NCBI GenBank assembly: GCA_937951895.1
Contig: CALFER010000024.1
Coordinates: 62,001-126,000, forward strand
Direction of reading: 5' to 3'
DNA length: 64,000 nt
Source: an uncultured bacterium
Lineage (GTDB): Bacteria > CSSED10-310 > CALFER01
Below the pieces are notes generated by a model, which saw only the letters and a list, made by a program, of their open reading frames with translations, made no database searches and was not told the origin of the DNA. The translations under genes and the position numbers were made by a program. This document shows positions 17,233 through 25,131 of the stretch, piece by piece (positions within the stretch are counted from its first letter, which is position 1; each line of letters opens with the position of its first letter).

Positions 17233-17294
17233 GTGTTTTACCTCCTGAAGAACATGTCTAAGATCAGATCTCTCATAATCACTGCAAGCGACCA

Positions 17295-17313
17295 AATCAT
17301 CAACTTGATGATT
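17295..17313. promoter_or_regulatory. Inverted repeat upstream of the ExbB/ExbD/TonB operon
   Basis: AATCATCAA and TTGATGATT form a perfect 9-bp inverted repeat around a single base, 62 bp before the exbB start. On the minus strand TTGATG could be a -35, with GATTAT 17 bp on as a weak -10, so a dimeric regulator bound here would overlap the promoter. It does not match the usual Fur box. Regulator unknown. Confidence 0.5.
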
Positions 17314-17359
17314 GATTGGGTGAGTATACAAGACTCGAAATGAAAATTAAAGGAATATG

Positions 17360-18355
17360 TCACGCAGAAAAGTGGCATGCCGTGAGATGGCCGCTTCGTA
17401 TCTCGCGGAACTCCGGAATTCTCTCCCGACAGATCTCTTCATCGCGTCCGACAGGACATCGTGACCGGAAAACACATCCTGAAGGGGGATTGAGCGGAGA
17501 CGGGACATCGCCCTCCAGCAGGATCCGATGCTTCCCGCTCCCGGGATCCGGGACCGGAATCGCTGAAAGTAGCGCTTTTGTATAGGGATGCAGCGGATTG
17601 TGATAGAGCGCTTCGGAATCGGCCAGTTCGACAATCCTCCCCAAGTACATCACGGCGACGCGATGCGAGAAGTGTTTGACTACCGCGAGATCGTGAGCGA
17701 TGAACAGATAGGCCAGGCCGAAGCGCGCCTGCAGATCCTTCAGCAGATTCAGAACCTGTGCCTGGATCGATACGTCCAGCGCACTGACCGGTTCATCGCA
17801 CACGATCAGTTTCGGCTTCAACGCAAGCGCTCGTGCGATGCCGATCCGCTGTCGCTGCCCCCCTGAAAACTCATGGGGATAGCGAGTGGCATAATCCGGA
17901 TTCAACCCCACCACATCCATCAACTCGCGAACCCGTCGCTCACATCCGGTTCTGCTTTCCAGTCGATGGATCACCAACCCCTCCGAAATGATCTGCATCA
18001 CGGACATTCTGGGATTCAACGAGGCGAAGGGATCCTGAAAGATGATCTGGATATCCCGACGACGATGTCGTAATGGTACCGGATCGAGATGCAGAAGGTT
18101 TTCACCCTGGAAACGAATGATTCCTTCGCTGGGCTCGATCAACCTGAGAATGCAGCGACCAACGGTTGTCTTGCCGCAGCCCGACTCACCGACCAGCCCG
18201 AACGATTCGCAGGCATTGACCGACAGATCGACACCATCCACGGCTTTCACCCAGTGTTTCGGACGGCCGAACATCGAGGCTCGAACCGGAAAGTATTTTT
18301 TCAGGCCGGTCACTTCCAGGAGTGGACGTCGAGTGGGATCCTGTCGGGTTTTCAT
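17360..18355 (-). CDS. Oligopeptide/dipeptide ABC transporter ATPase (OppF/DppF type)
   Basis: 331 residues: Walker A Gly-Glu-Ser-Gly-Cys-Gly-Lys-Thr-Thr, Q-loop, signature Phe-Ser-Gly-Gly-Gln-Arg-Gln-Arg, Walker B Leu-Ile-Val-Cys-Asp-Glu-Pro, and the C-terminal Opp/Dpp extension with Cys-Val-Phe-Arg-Ser-Arg-Cys-Pro cysteines. It energises peptide import with the OppD-type partner, whose stop it overlaps by 4 bp (ATGA), which fixes the start at 18355. No permease or binding protein gene accompanies the two ATPases here. Confidence 0.92.
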   Translation of the reverse strand: MKTRQDPTRRPLLEVTGLKKYFPVRASMFGRPKHWVKAVDGVDLSVNACESFGLVGESGCGKTTVGRCILRLIEPSEGIIRFQGENLLHLDPVPLRHRRRDIQIIFQDPFASLNPRMSVMQIISEGLVIHRLESRTGCERRVRELMDVVGLNPDYATRYPHEFSGGQRQRIGIARALALKPKLIVCDEPVSALDVSIQAQVLNLLKDLQARFGLAYLFIAHDLAVVKHFSHRVAVMYLGRIVELADSEALYHNPLHPYTKALLSAIPVPDPGSGKHRILLEGDVPSPLNPPSGCVFRSRCPVGRDEEICRERIPEFREIRSGHLTACHFSA

Positions 18356-19323
18356 GAGTGTAAAACGCATCTGACCTGATGCCCGGGTTTTGGTTCGGTC
18401 ATGATCATGTTGGCTGAATCCCGGCATCGTGGTCCTGCATGAGGACAGCGAGGGGCGAACGCACACCCTTGTGGAAGAAGATGCAGCGAAGGCACCATGC
18501 CTTCGATTGTCTCGAGACGGGCGGTTCGGTCGGCGTCAAGTCTCGGAACGCTGCGCAGCAGTCCTTGCGTATAGGGATGCAACGGATTGGCGAAGATCGA
18601 CGCCACGTCAGCCGTTTCGATGATACGCCCGGCATACATCACCGCAACCCGGTCCGCCGTCTCGGCGACGATCCCGAGGCTGTGGGTAATGAGCAGAACC
18701 GCGAGATTGGAAGCGCGTCGAAGAGCAGAGAGAAGTTCGAGAATCTGGGCCTGAATCGTGACATCGAGCGCCGTTGTCGGTTCATCGGCAATCAGCAGAG
18801 ATGGATGGCAGGCAATGGCCATGGCAATCATCGCCCGTTGCCGCATCCCGCCGGACATCTCATGCGGATACTCATGGTACCGCTTTCCGGCATCCGGGAT
18901 CGCGACGGACTCCAGCAGAGCGATGGAGCGTTGACGCGCGATGCGCCGCGAGATCTGCTCATGGATCAGAATCGTCTCCGCGATCTGATCGCCGACAGTA
19001 AAGACAGGATTCAAGGATGTCATCGGTTCCTGAAAGATCATCGCCATGTCCCGGCCACGGATACGACGCATTTTCACATCGGACAGAGACAGCAGATCGA
19101 TCTCCCTGAACAGGATTCGACCCGATACGATCCGCCCGGAGGGAGGTTGGATCAGACGCATGATGGACAGACTTGTGACGCTTTTCCCACATCCGGATTC
19201 GCCAACCAATCCGAGCGTTTCGCCGGGGTTCAGATAAAGATCGACTCGATCGACCGCCCGAACGATCCCGTCTTCGGTGCGAAATTCGGTTGAGAGATCC
19301 GATACAGTCAACAGATGCGTCAT
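18352..19323 (-). CDS. Oligopeptide/dipeptide ABC transporter ATPase (OppD/DppD type)
   Basis: 323 residues: Walker A Gly-Glu-Ser-Gly-Cys-Gly-Lys-Ser, signature Met-Ser-Gly-Gly-Met-Arg-Gln-Arg, Walker B Leu-Leu-Ile-Ala-Asp-Glu-Pro, and the C-terminal oligopeptide-transporter segment with Gly-Cys-Ala-Phe-Ala-Pro-Arg-Cys-Pro. The Met-Arg-Gln variant after the signature is usual for the D subunit, and the Gln-Arg-Gln variant for the F subunit next door. GAAGGAC lies upstream of the ATG at 19323. The missing permeases must be encoded elsewhere if the transporter is functional. Confidence 0.92.
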   Translation of the reverse strand: MTHLLTVSDLSTEFRTEDGIVRAVDRVDLYLNPGETLGLVGESGCGKSVTSLSIMRLIQPPSGRIVSGRILFREIDLLSLSDVKMRRIRGRDMAMIFQEPMTSLNPVFTVGDQIAETILIHEQISRRIARQRSIALLESVAIPDAGKRYHEYPHEMSGGMRQRAMIAMAIACHPSLLIADEPTTALDVTIQAQILELLSALRRASNLAVLLITHSLGIVAETADRVAVMYAGRIIETADVASIFANPLHPYTQGLLRSVPRLDADRTARLETIEGMVPSLHLLPQGCAFAPRCPHAGPRCRDSANMIMTEPKPGHQVRCVLHS

Positions 19324-19423
19324 CCGGTGAAGTCCTTCCTCAAACGAAAGCATATCAGCACAGGAAAACCAGATTCAAATAGGAAATGCAGCATCATGCG
19401 GTCGATCTCTCAAGTATTTGCGA

Positions 19424-19452
19424 TTGACACCCGCTCGGCTCATTGATAGTAT
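19424..19452 (+). promoter_or_regulatory. Consensus-like sigma-70 promoter
   Basis: TTGACA (19424-19429), a 17-bp spacer and TAGTAT (19447-19452) make a near-consensus housekeeping promoter. It places the transcript start about 19459, just upstream of the AGGAG before 19485. It rules out the in-frame ATG at 19443, which lies inside the promoter. Confidence 0.82.
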
Positions 19453-19484
19453 TTTTATTCGGAAAACGTACAGGAGATTGCCGG

Positions 19485-20042
19485 ATGGAAAGAAAATCCT
19501 TTAGATCGAAGCTGAAGATATTCAGTGAGGATGTCTTTCGCAATTATCTGATCGTGCGTGCAAGGTGGGAGTTGTACAATCTCGAGCGACAACATGGCAA
19601 TGAAATCAGGAATCTCGGAAACCGCATCTATCGCCAGTATCGACGGGATCACAAACCCATCCCGGAAGTCGAACCGATCCTGGATTCGCTGACCGATCTG
19701 GATCACAAGATCGAACAACTCGAGGAACGTCTGCGGGATCTTATCGTGAATGCCGAACTGCCCAGGCAGATCGCGGAGCATGCGGTGATCGGCGTTGATA
19801 CGACGTCGGGCAGTTCGGACGAGCAACCAGTGTCGGGTGTATCCGATCCGGCCCCCCCTGTCGTATCGGAACCACTACTCGAATCCGAACCGGAGAAGCC
19901 ACCGCAAGCAGACCCCGTCGCGAAGCCGGATGAAAATAGTGCTTTAAAAAGCTCGTCGGATGAGATACAAGAGTTGAGGTCTTTGGAGGACAGCCTTTCG
20001 AAGGACACGACGAAGGCCAGGAAACCGAAGAAGCAAAGCTGA
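19485..20042 (+). CDS. Hypothetical coiled-coil protein with disordered tail
   Basis: 185 residues not matching a family I know. Residues 1-95 are strongly helical and charged, with heptad-like Leu/Ile spacing around Leu-Asp-His-Lys-Ile-Glu-Gln-Leu-Glu-Glu-Arg-Leu-Arg, suggesting a coiled coil. Residues 100-170 are rich in Ser, Pro and Glu and look disordered. The last ten residues are basic (Lys-Ala-Arg-Lys-Pro-Lys-Lys). No signal peptide or membrane segment. It has its own strong promoter and lies 7 bp before the tRNA gene, so the tRNA could be co-transcribed. Confidence 0.75.
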   Translation: MERKSFRSKLKIFSEDVFRNYLIVRARWELYNLERQHGNEIRNLGNRIYRQYRRDHKPIPEVEPILDSLTDLDHKIEQLEERLRDLIVNAELPRQIAEHAVIGVDTTSGSSDEQPVSGVSDPAPPVVSEPLLESEPEKPPQADPVAKPDENSALKSSSDEIQELRSLEDSLSKDTTKARKPKKQS

Positions 20043-20047
20043 TCGTA

Positions 20048-20122
<75 letters not shown>

Positions 20123-21409
20123 TTAATTTTGTACCGGTAATCGAATCTGCATGATTGTTCCACCCGGGGGATTGTCATGCACGGAGATTTCTCCGCCGTG
20201 CGCCTGAACGGCCAGGCGGCAGAACGCGAGTCCGAGTCCGCGAGACTGCCGGATCTTCGTCCTGGTCTCGATCCGGACAAACTTGGAAAACAGCCTGTCT
20301 TTCATGGCATCCGGGACACCGGTGCCCGTATCTCGGATCTCAATCATCACTTCCCCGGGATCCCGCCTGAAAACCGCTGTCTCAATGTATCCGCTCTCGG
20401 TCACCTTGCACGCATTGTGAACCAGATTGTTCAATACTCGCGTCATGATGTTCCGATCACACCGAATCGAAACAGGCTCGGTTTCAAACTCGCTTCGAAG
20501 TTGAACCTCCGGCCGGCAGACCCCCCGATGCGTATCGAACACAGCTCGTACGAGTGCACACAGATCGACGGATTCGATTTCGAGTTCGAGCTGGTTGTTT
20601 TCAAGCAGATAGACATCGAGAATATCACTGATCATGCTCGACATCATTCTCAGATTCTGACGTGATTTTTCTAGTAAACCACGTTCTTCCTGAGTGATCG
20701 TTCCCTGATTCTGCAGTGACATATCCAGGATGCCGAAGGCGGAATACACGGCGGTCAGGGGGTTTCGGAGATCGTGCACGAGGTAGTGCGCGAGTTCTTC
20801 TTTGAGTGTGTTCCGTTCAAGTTGGATTTGTTTCTGCGCGCGTTCGAGAAGTATCTCCTCCTGCAGTTTCAGCTTTTCATCGATCGATCCCTTGAGATTT
20901 TCGTAGAGGCGGGCGTTCTCGATCGCGCTGGCGGCATGATTGGCGAATGCCGTCAGGACATGCAGATCCTTCTCCGTAAAGACGCCGCTTTTCATTCGAT
21001 TGTCGATGTAAATGATTCCGGTCAGCGTGTTTTTATTCAGCAGGGGCACGCAGAGTACCGAGCGGAGTTTGTATGCAACGACGCTTTCCTGGGACGAGAA
21101 TCGCGAATCGGACATGGCATTGATCGTCACGACCGGCGCGTGCGTCGCCACGACGTTTTCAATGACACTCGTGCTGATCTCCTCACCCTGCAGAATCTTC
21201 TCGGGATCACAATTCTTGTAGGCCTTCAGGATCAATCGATCTCCCTCGATCAACTGAATGAAACCCCGTTCGGCTTTCAACAACTCGACCACCAGATTCA
21301 TCGCATTCGTCAGAACGACATCGAGATCGAGCGAAGAATTCAGTGTTGACGAGATCTGAAGAAGTGTGGACAGGTGATGGGAGTCAGTGTCGTGAACAAG
21401 GTTATTCAT
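20123..21409 (-). CDS. GAF-domain sensor histidine kinase
   Basis: 428 residues: GAF domain (about 25-165) with Ser-Val-Leu-Cys-Val-Pro-Leu, a coiled-coil linker, HisKA with His212 in Val-His-Asp-Leu-Arg-Asn-Pro-Leu, and HATPase with Asn-Leu-Val-His-Asn-Ala (N box), Asp-Thr-Gly-Thr-Gly-Val-Pro (G1) and Gly-Leu-Gly-Leu-Ala (G2). There is no transmembrane segment, so it should be a cytoplasmic sensor binding a small ligand. No response regulator is adjacent. The start at 21409 overlaps the pssA stop by 8 bp, indicating coupling to phospholipid genes, an uncommon arrangement. Confidence 0.92.
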   Translation of the reverse strand: MNNLVHDTDSHHLSTLLQISSTLNSSLDLDVVLTNAMNLVVELLKAERGFIQLIEGDRLILKAYKNCDPEKILQGEEISTSVIENVVATHAPVVTINAMSDSRFSSQESVVAYKLRSVLCVPLLNKNTLTGIIYIDNRMKSGVFTEKDLHVLTAFANHAASAIENARLYENLKGSIDEKLKLQEEILLERAQKQIQLERNTLKEELAHYLVHDLRNPLTAVYSAFGILDMSLQNQGTITQEERGLLEKSRQNLRMMSSMISDILDVYLLENNQLELEIESVDLCALVRAVFDTHRGVCRPEVQLRSEFETEPVSIRCDRNIMTRVLNNLVHNACKVTESGYIETAVFRRDPGEVMIEIRDTGTGVPDAMKDRLFSKFVRIETRTKIRQSRGLGLAFCRLAVQAHGGEISVHDNPPGGTIMQIRLPVQN

Positions 21410-22274
21410 GCTGTGATTCCGGAGAGTCTTCAAGGATATGATTGGCTTCGGGATTATCTTCGTCGTCAAGGATTTTGACGCCCAGAAACGCCTGGTCCAT
21501 TTTGCGGAAGAACATCAGCATTGTTTCAGGAAGAAAATAGGCGATCACACCGGAAATCGCATACGAGAAAGAAAGAATGAACAGCATCGTACCCGGCTCA
21601 TGCAGAAGGACAATCAGCAGAATGACGATGAAGAAAAGGGTTCCCAAGGGACGTTTCTGTTTCCAATCCACATCCTTGAAGGATCGGAACCTGAATTTGG
21701 AAACCATCAGAAACGACAGTGCATAAACGATCCCGAGAACGATGATCGAGACCATTCGGCTTTCGATCTTCGGTGAGATCAAGACCAGTGATGCAACACA
21801 AGCCGCGGCGGCCGGAATGGGTAATCCGATGAAGTAGCGAACCGATTTGAATTCCTTATCTTCCTCCAGCACGTTGAAACGGGCCAACCGGATCGCACCG
21901 CAACCCAGGAACAAAAAAGCGGGGATCCAGCCGGATCGATGGAAATCCTTCAGCGCCCAACAGAACGCCAGGATACCCGGAGCGATTCCGAAGGAAATCA
22001 CATCTGCAATCGAGTCGAGTTGTGCACCGAAAGCGCTTGTGGAATTCGTCATCCTGGCGATCCGGCCGTCCACACTGTCCAGAAGCGCTGCAGCGATGAG
22101 CAATAGCGCCGCCCGTATGAAAAACGCCGAAGGATCCGGATTCCGGAAATGCGTGATGACCGTGATCATCGAATAAAAGCCGCAGAAAATATTGCCCAGG
22201 GTCATCAGAGACGGTAACAGGTAGATTCCCCGCGGGATGACATTCGGAATCGGTTTGAGTTTCGACTTGTTCAT
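21402..22274 (-). CDS. pssA: CDP-diacylglycerol--serine O-phosphatidyltransferase
   Basis: 290 residues and about eight membrane helices. The CDP-alcohol phosphatidyltransferase motif is complete: Asp-Gly-Arg-Ile-Ala-Arg, eight residues, Gly-Ala-Gln-Leu-Asp-Ser-Ile-Ala-Asp. It makes phosphatidylserine, which the psd product just upstream decarboxylates to phosphatidylethanolamine, so the two genes give the complete pathway from CDP-diacylglycerol. The ATG at 22274 follows the psd stop by 4 bp. A charged, acidic C-terminal tail extends beyond the core family. Confidence 0.93.
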   Translation of the reverse strand: MNKSKLKPIPNVIPRGIYLLPSLMTLGNIFCGFYSMITVITHFRNPDPSAFFIRAALLLIAAALLDSVDGRIARMTNSTSAFGAQLDSIADVISFGIAPGILAFCWALKDFHRSGWIPAFLFLGCGAIRLARFNVLEEDKEFKSVRYFIGLPIPAAAACVASLVLISPKIESRMVSIIVLGIVYALSFLMVSKFRFRSFKDVDWKQKRPLGTLFFIVILLIVLLHEPGTMLFILSFSYAISGVIAYFLPETMLMFFRKMDQAFLGVKILDDEDNPEANHILEDSPESQHE

Positions 22275-22278
22275 CGCA

Positions 22279-22941
22279 TCACTTCTCTTTCTGATCGGCT
22301 GCAACCGAGGGTTTCAGAGCGATCGCCAGCCGCGAGATGCCAGCTTGAACGCGATCCCCGATTCCGACCTCGATCCTGCAGGAGTCCGGAATGTACAGAT
22401 CGACGCGTGAACCGAGTTTGATCATGCCGATCCTCGCGCCGCGTTCAACATTCCGGGCGGGGGAGACATACGTGACAATCCGGCGAGCCACCAGGCCGGC
22501 GACAAGGCGAATCTTCATCTCCCCAATCGAGGTGCATATAATCATCTCGGTCCGTTCATTCTCGGTCGATGATGCCGGGTTCCATGCAGCCAGAAACTTC
22601 CCTTTGTAGCTCTCGATCGATCGGACCATGCCGGTAAATGGCATCCGGTTGACATGCACACTGAAAACATTCATGAAAATCGATATCTTCACATGCTGTC
22701 GAAACTCGTCGCCACCTTCCGATGGAGCGATTTCGATGATCCTGCCGTCAGCCGGCGCCAAAATCGCCGACTCTGCTTCCCATGAAATCCGCTCGGGATC
22801 CCTGAAAAAATTGATGAGGAATGCTGTCAGTATCCAGAGCGGCAGCGACCAGAGCAGGCCGAGCCAGAGCCAGAGTGCGACGGCCAGGCACAAGGGAATG
22901 CCAATCCATGGAATGCCCGCTCGGGCAATGGGGATTTTCAT
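22279..22941 (-). CDS. psd: Phosphatidylserine decarboxylase proenzyme, short type
   Basis: 220 residues. Two N-terminal hydrophobic segments are followed by Phe-Phe-Arg-Asp-Pro-Glu-Arg, Ala-Pro-Ala-Asp-Gly-Arg, His-Val-Asn-Arg-Met-Pro and the self-cleavage site Gly177-Ser178 in Leu-Gly-Ser-Arg-Val-Asp, which generates the pyruvoyl group. Size and motifs fit the short (archaeal-type) Psd. It overlaps the preceding small gene by 4 bp (ATGA) and precedes pssA, forming a compact phosphatidylethanolamine operon. Confidence 0.95.
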   Translation of the reverse strand: MKIPIARAGIPWIGIPLCLAVALWLWLGLLWSLPLWILTAFLINFFRDPERISWEAESAILAPADGRIIEIAPSEGGDEFRQHVKISIFMNVFSVHVNRMPFTGMVRSIESYKGKFLAAWNPASSTENERTEMIICTSIGEMKIRLVAGLVARRIVTYVSPARNVERGARIGMIKLGSRVDLYIPDSCRIEVGIGDRVQAGISRLAIALKPSVAADQKEK

Positions 22942-23174
22942 GATTTCTTCTCACTGTTCTGGTACTCACGGAGTCGAATCTGGATCTGATCGAGCAACAC
23001 CAGTTTCTGTTTTTTCAGTACCCGAATCCGTTGCTCTTCAGCCGGAATCAGACAATGCTGATGACTGAGTGCTTCGGTTTCACGATCCAATTCCCTGTGC
23101 TGCTCCACCCACATCCTGAATTCAGGATCCAACTCCATCAACCGTTCCACTCGATCCGACTTCTCGAACACCAT
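22938..23174 (-). CDS. YdcH/DUF465-like small helical protein
   Basis: 78 residues, mostly helical, with a Glu-Gln-His-Arg-Glu-Leu-Asp-Arg-Glu motif and a C-terminal Lys-Lys-Gln-Lys-Leu-Val-Leu-Leu-Asp-Gln-Ile helix as in the DUF465/YdcH family. The ATG at 23174 has GGAGG upstream; the frame is open to 23492 but that part is antisense to the HAD gene and shows no family features. It overlaps psd by ATGA and so starts the phospholipid operon. Function is not established. Confidence 0.75.
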   Translation of the reverse strand: MVFEKSDRVERLMELDPEFRMWVEQHRELDRETEALSHQHCLIPAEEQRIRVLKKQKLVLLDQIQIRLREYQNSEKKS

Positions 23175-23300
23175 TCCCCATTTCCTCCGTTTCCAGACCA
23201 CAGCTCTATCAAAAAGACCTCGCAATTTCAAAGTTTGTGATCCTCCTGCTCCCCTCGATTCAGGCTGGCTTCCGCCCCCCGACTGTGTCACAATCGCCGC

Positions 23301-23960
23301 ATGAGCTTCAGATGGATCTTTTTCGATGTGGATGGCACGTTGACAAGTCAACACAGCGTCTGGGAATACCTTCATCGGGAACTCGGTATCTGGGAATCCC
23401 AGGGGAAAATCAACCTCGCTCTTTTCAGAACCGGACGCATTTCGTATCCCGAATTCGCACGGCGGGATGCAGCCGGATACACGGGAATTCACCGCTCCGA
23501 ATTCGACCGGATGCTGGATCGAATCCCTATCAGACCCGGTGTCGATCGGTGTTTTCGCGAACTGCGTGAACGCGGCATGCGGATTGGTCTGATCTCAACC
23601 GGGCTCGACATTCTCGTGAACAGATTCCAACCGGTCGATCTGGCTGTCTCGAACGAGTTGCTCTTCGAGAACGACGTCTGTACCGGTGAGGTGGTCGTCC
23701 ATCTTCCGATCGATGCGAAGGCCGATTGTGTTCGCCGTTTCCGTGCCATGCACTCGATTGATTGCCGGGAAATCGTGTCGGTGGGAGATAGTATCGGCGA
23801 CATCGGCATGATGCATCAATCCGGCTTGAAAATCGCCGTTCATCCCTGCGATCCGGCTCTGCTCGATGTCTGTGATTTCTGCCTGCTGGATTCGGATCTG
23901 AATCGGATTCCGGAACTGATCAGGAGCTCGAAGCAGGCGCAGCGGGAGTTCGTTCGATAA
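23301..23960 (+). CDS. HAD-superfamily phosphatase (SerB-like, IB subfamily)
   Basis: 219 residues with the HAD motifs in order: Phe-Asp-Val-Asp-Gly-Thr (nucleophile Asp), Ile-Ser-Thr-Gly (motif II), a Lys in Asp-Ala-Lys-Ala-Asp, and Gly-Asp-Ser-Ile-Gly-Asp (motif IV). The helical C1 cap between motifs I and II matches phosphoserine phosphatase-like enzymes. The real substrate is unknown; phosphoserine is possible. It diverges from the phospholipid operon across 126 bp, and its last 41 bp overlap the convergent M29-like gene. Confidence 0.88.
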   Translation: MSFRWIFFDVDGTLTSQHSVWEYLHRELGIWESQGKINLALFRTGRISYPEFARRDAAGYTGIHRSEFDRMLDRIPIRPGVDRCFRELRERGMRIGLISTGLDILVNRFQPVDLAVSNELLFENDVCTGEVVVHLPIDAKADCVRRFRAMHSIDCREIVSVGDSIGDIGMMHQSGLKIAVHPCDPALLDVCDFCLLDSDLNRIPELIRSSKQAQREFVR

Positions 23961-25008
23961 GCTGGCCGCGTTCGATGATCGATACCCCGTCGATACGAAC
24001 GGTCGCAGAAGAATCGATCAGATTCCAGAACAGATCGGAAAAGTTTTCGCCTCCGAATATCAGATTCGACCCGATGCTGACATGAACGCTCCCCTGGCAT
24101 CGAACATCGGTGATGTCACACCCGATGATCGATCCGATGCCCGGATTCAGGCCGATACCGAAACCGGCGATCTTGTCCTTGTCGCCATATGCCCCGTCCA
24201 AACGCTGGGCGAACAGGGAGAGATTTTCTTCCGCGCTGCTCGAGACAATCTGTCCGTTCCTGATTTGAAGATGGAGATTTCGGACGACTTTGCCGTTGAT
24301 GTGCAACCGATCGAACAGAACCTCACCCTGGATGGTCGATTCCATGGGTGAAACAAATACGGACCCGGCCGGCAGTGTCCAGGATCCGTCTTCGATGTAG
24401 ATCGATCGCGTGCCGATTCTGAACTCCAGGCGACATGCATCATCTCCCGTCAGAACCTCGACGCGGGTCTTCGCCGATTTCAGCAGATCGACGAAACGCT
24501 TGCATTGTTTTCGCAGTTTTTCATAGTCGATCTCGAGGCTGCTCCAGAGCGTATCGCTGAAAACTTTCATCGGCACCCTGAAGTGTCGGGCGAGTTCGGT
24601 GGTGGGGAGATAAACCGTCGAACGGGATCTCTGGTTGATCTTCTCAACGATGGGGCGCCGGGCTTCATGCGCGGTCCGGAGACGCGTCTTCGGAACATCG
24701 GGAAAGGATGCATCCGGCGCATCCGTAACAATATTGATATGGCGGTGGATGTCCTTGATCCACTTCAACATCTGAGGAGGTGTTCGACCGAGATACTTCT
24801 CGGGAACTTCCTTCAGAAACCGTTTTCGATAGGTTGGGTTCTGAAGGCGGATGGTCGGAAACGCTCCCGATTTGGACACCTCAAGTGTAAATTCATCGAG
24901 GAAATCCATGTATTTACGTTCACCGGTAAGCGTAACCTCGATGACTTCATTTTCCTTGATACGAAGAGCATTGCGGACCAGTATGGCTGCGAGCCGATTG
25001 AATTCCAT
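23920..25008 (-). CDS. M29 aminopeptidase homologue, probably catalytically inactive
   Basis: 362 residues with the overall layout of the M29 (AmpS/aminopeptidase T) family: an N-terminal alpha/beta domain, Leu-Pro-Ala-Gly-Ser-Val-Phe-Val-Ser-Pro, Gly-Phe-Gly-Ile-Gly-Leu-Asn-Pro, and Gly-Ser-Val-His-Val-Ser-Ile-Gly. By recall of the family, active members carry metal-ligand Glu in Gly-Glu-Val-Phe and Ala-Glu-x-Gly-Ile-Gly and a His-x-Asp near the end. Here these are Ser216, Gly282 and Phe327-Trp-Asn329; only His309 remains. This looks like a binding or structural pseudoenzyme. The ATG at 25008 has GAGGAGA upstream. Confidence 0.8.
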   Translation of the reverse strand: MEFNRLAAILVRNALRIKENEVIEVTLTGERKYMDFLDEFTLEVSKSGAFPTIRLQNPTYRKRFLKEVPEKYLGRTPPQMLKWIKDIHRHINIVTDAPDASFPDVPKTRLRTAHEARRPIVEKINQRSRSTVYLPTTELARHFRVPMKVFSDTLWSSLEIDYEKLRKQCKRFVDLLKSAKTRVEVLTGDDACRLEFRIGTRSIYIEDGSWTLPAGSVFVSPMESTIQGEVLFDRLHINGKVVRNLHLQIRNGQIVSSSAEENLSLFAQRLDGAYGDKDKIAGFGIGLNPGIGSIIGCDITDVRCQGSVHVSIGSNLIFGGENFSDLFWNLIDSSATVRIDGVSIIERGQLIERTPAAPASSS

Positions 25009-25131
25009 CCATGTCTCCTCTGAGAAAAACAGCTTTATTCTACCGGAAGCGGATGGATTCGACAACAGAAATCGCAAGAGACTTGTCGCCCGACGGCATC
25101 GATCGACGTTCAGTCAGGCGGATCGCAATGA

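Noticed and set aside
18439..19293. 284-codon plus-strand open frame
   Set aside because: Antisense to the OppD-type ATPase with all motifs intact; Arg/His-rich shadow.
19443..19484. Upstream ATG of the coiled-coil protein
   Set aside because: It falls within the -10 region of the consensus-like promoter, before the expected transcript start.
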